In this document: positions 4,492 to 5,041 of the stretch, piece by piece
Layout: each line of letters starts with the position of its first letter
Numbering within the stretch: the first letter of the stretch is position 1
Source: Chthoniobacterales bacterium
GTDB lineage: Bacteria; Verrucomicrobiota; Verrucomicrobiia; Chthoniobacterales; UBA10450
Assembly (NCBI GenBank): GCA_013695905.1
Contig: JACCZQ010000310.1
Span: 1-5,041, forward strand
DNA: 5,041 nt
Direction of reading: 5' to 3'
The notes under the pieces: generated by a model
Databases searched by the model: none
What the model saw: only the letters and a program-made list of their open reading frames with translations
Told to the model about the DNA's origin: nothing
Made by a program: the position numbers and the translations under genes

Positions 4492-5041
4492 GCGTCACCC
4501 GCCTCACATGCGTGATCAGGAATTGGCTTTTCGGCATCGTGGGCATGCGGGAAAGACTGACCCGCAAATCCTGTTTAGGGACCTCATATTTCATCGACCG
4601 GCTCAGGAACTCGATCGCGACTTTCATGAGCTCGATTGTGATCCACTCACCAGGACAACGGTGTCCAGTGTGATGGTCTCCTCCGCCTTGCGGAATGAAA
4701 TTGAAGGCGCTGCCATTCCATTGGCGGAAGCGTTCCGGCCAAAATTCCTCCGGCCTTTCCCACAGCCGCGCGTCGTGGTTGGTGCCGTAGAGGTCCAGGA
4801 TGGCGTGCAACCCTTGGCGAAACGAATAGCCGTTCCAGTCAAAATTCTTTCGCACCCGTGCGGCGACCGCAGGAAAAAAAGGATAGAATCGGCGAACCTC
4901 CTGCACAAAAAGCTCAAGGTATCCGTCTTCGGCAGCTCGAACCTTCTGCACACATTCAGGATGTTCGTGCAGCGCCAGGGCAGCGAACGTCACAAAGCGT
5001 GCGATGGCCACTGTCGGCCGCAAAACGTTGAGCACCTCTAC
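4481..5041 (-). CDS. CYP152-like fatty-acid peroxygenase P450, C-terminal part (runs off the window)
   Basis: The visible 186 residues are the C-terminal part of a roughly 420-residue enzyme. CYP152 members use hydrogen peroxide to hydroxylate fatty acids at the alpha or beta carbon, and some decarboxylate them to alkenes; they are soluble and need no redox partner. Evidence: VLNVLRPTVA contains the Arg-Pro pair that binds the substrate carboxylate (Arg at visible residue 8), FVQEVRRFYPFFP holds the Glu-x-x-Arg of helix K, LDLYGTNHDARLW is characteristic, and the heme loop FIPQGGGDHHTGHRCPGE supplies the thiolate Cys. The end (DLRVSLSRMPTMPKSQFLI) matches the family. The last residues (VTRRG) and the TGA stop run into the CusA remnant, so the original stop was probably lost at the junction. 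The frame is open to base 5041; the GTG at 5035 is internal. Confidence 0.93.
   Translation of the reverse strand, partial: VEVLNVLRPTVAIARFVTFAALALHEHPECVQKVRAAEDGYLELFVQEVRRFYPFFPAVAARVRKNFDWNGYSFRQGLHAILDLYGTNHDARLWERPEEFWPERFRQWNGSAFNFIPQGGGDHHTGHRCPGEWITIELMKVAIEFLSRSMKYEVPKQDLRVSLSRMPTMPKSQFLITHVRRVTRRG

Overview
The window is a GC-rich accessory (genomic-island-like) stretch of a bacterial chromosome. It consists of mobile DNA, toxin-antitoxin (TA) modules, dispersed repeats and gene remnants, and contains no housekeeping gene. The mixture of an ISL3 element, COG1569-type PIN and DUF433/DUF5615 modules, a CYP152-type P450 and a CusA/CzcA tail suggests a soil or environmental Gram-negative bacterium. 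The style of the dispersed repeats resembles Verrucomicrobiota or similar phyla, but that placement is a low-confidence inference.

Left (1-1484): an apparently complete ISL3-family insertion sequence (about 72-1396) carries one intact transposase gene and imperfect terminal inverted repeats. Its flanks can be joined into one reading frame ending in a short CX2C-X9-CX2C tail, so the IS may have interrupted a small cysteine-rich gene.

Middle (1485-3880): three same-orientation copies of one dispersed repeat (A 1566-1820, C 2809-2875 truncated, B 3626-3880) alternate with TA genes, all on the minus strand. Between A and C lie an intact toxin-first pair (PIN ribonuclease-like toxin, then ribbon-helix-helix antitoxin), with a plausible promoter overlapped by palindromes, and a 47-codon ORF that may be an antitoxin remnant. 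Between C and B lie an intact DUF433 antitoxin and a DUF5615 PIN-like toxin joined by a GTGA overlap, but the toxin reading frame is broken by a one-base deletion. A near-perfect 25-bp palindrome (2932-2956) sits between this module and repeat C. A and B are direct repeats around the TA cluster, so recombination between them could delete or duplicate it.

Right (3881-5041): a non-coding stretch is followed by a long imperfect inverted repeat (4075-4154) that ends two bases from the stop of a decayed CusA/CzcA heavy-metal efflux gene. Only about the last 110 codons of that gene remain, with a frameshift. It is fused at its upstream side to the end of a CYP152-like P450 peroxygenase gene, whose 5' part lies beyond the window edge. 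The P450 stop codon lies within the efflux-gene remnant, marking a rearrangement junction near 4484-4494.

The window does not show a clearly new system. The most unusual features are the repeat/TA alternation, the nested palindromes at the PIN promoter and the P450-CusA junction. Two independent one-base frameshifts (near 3238 and 4441) could be real decay or sequencing indels.
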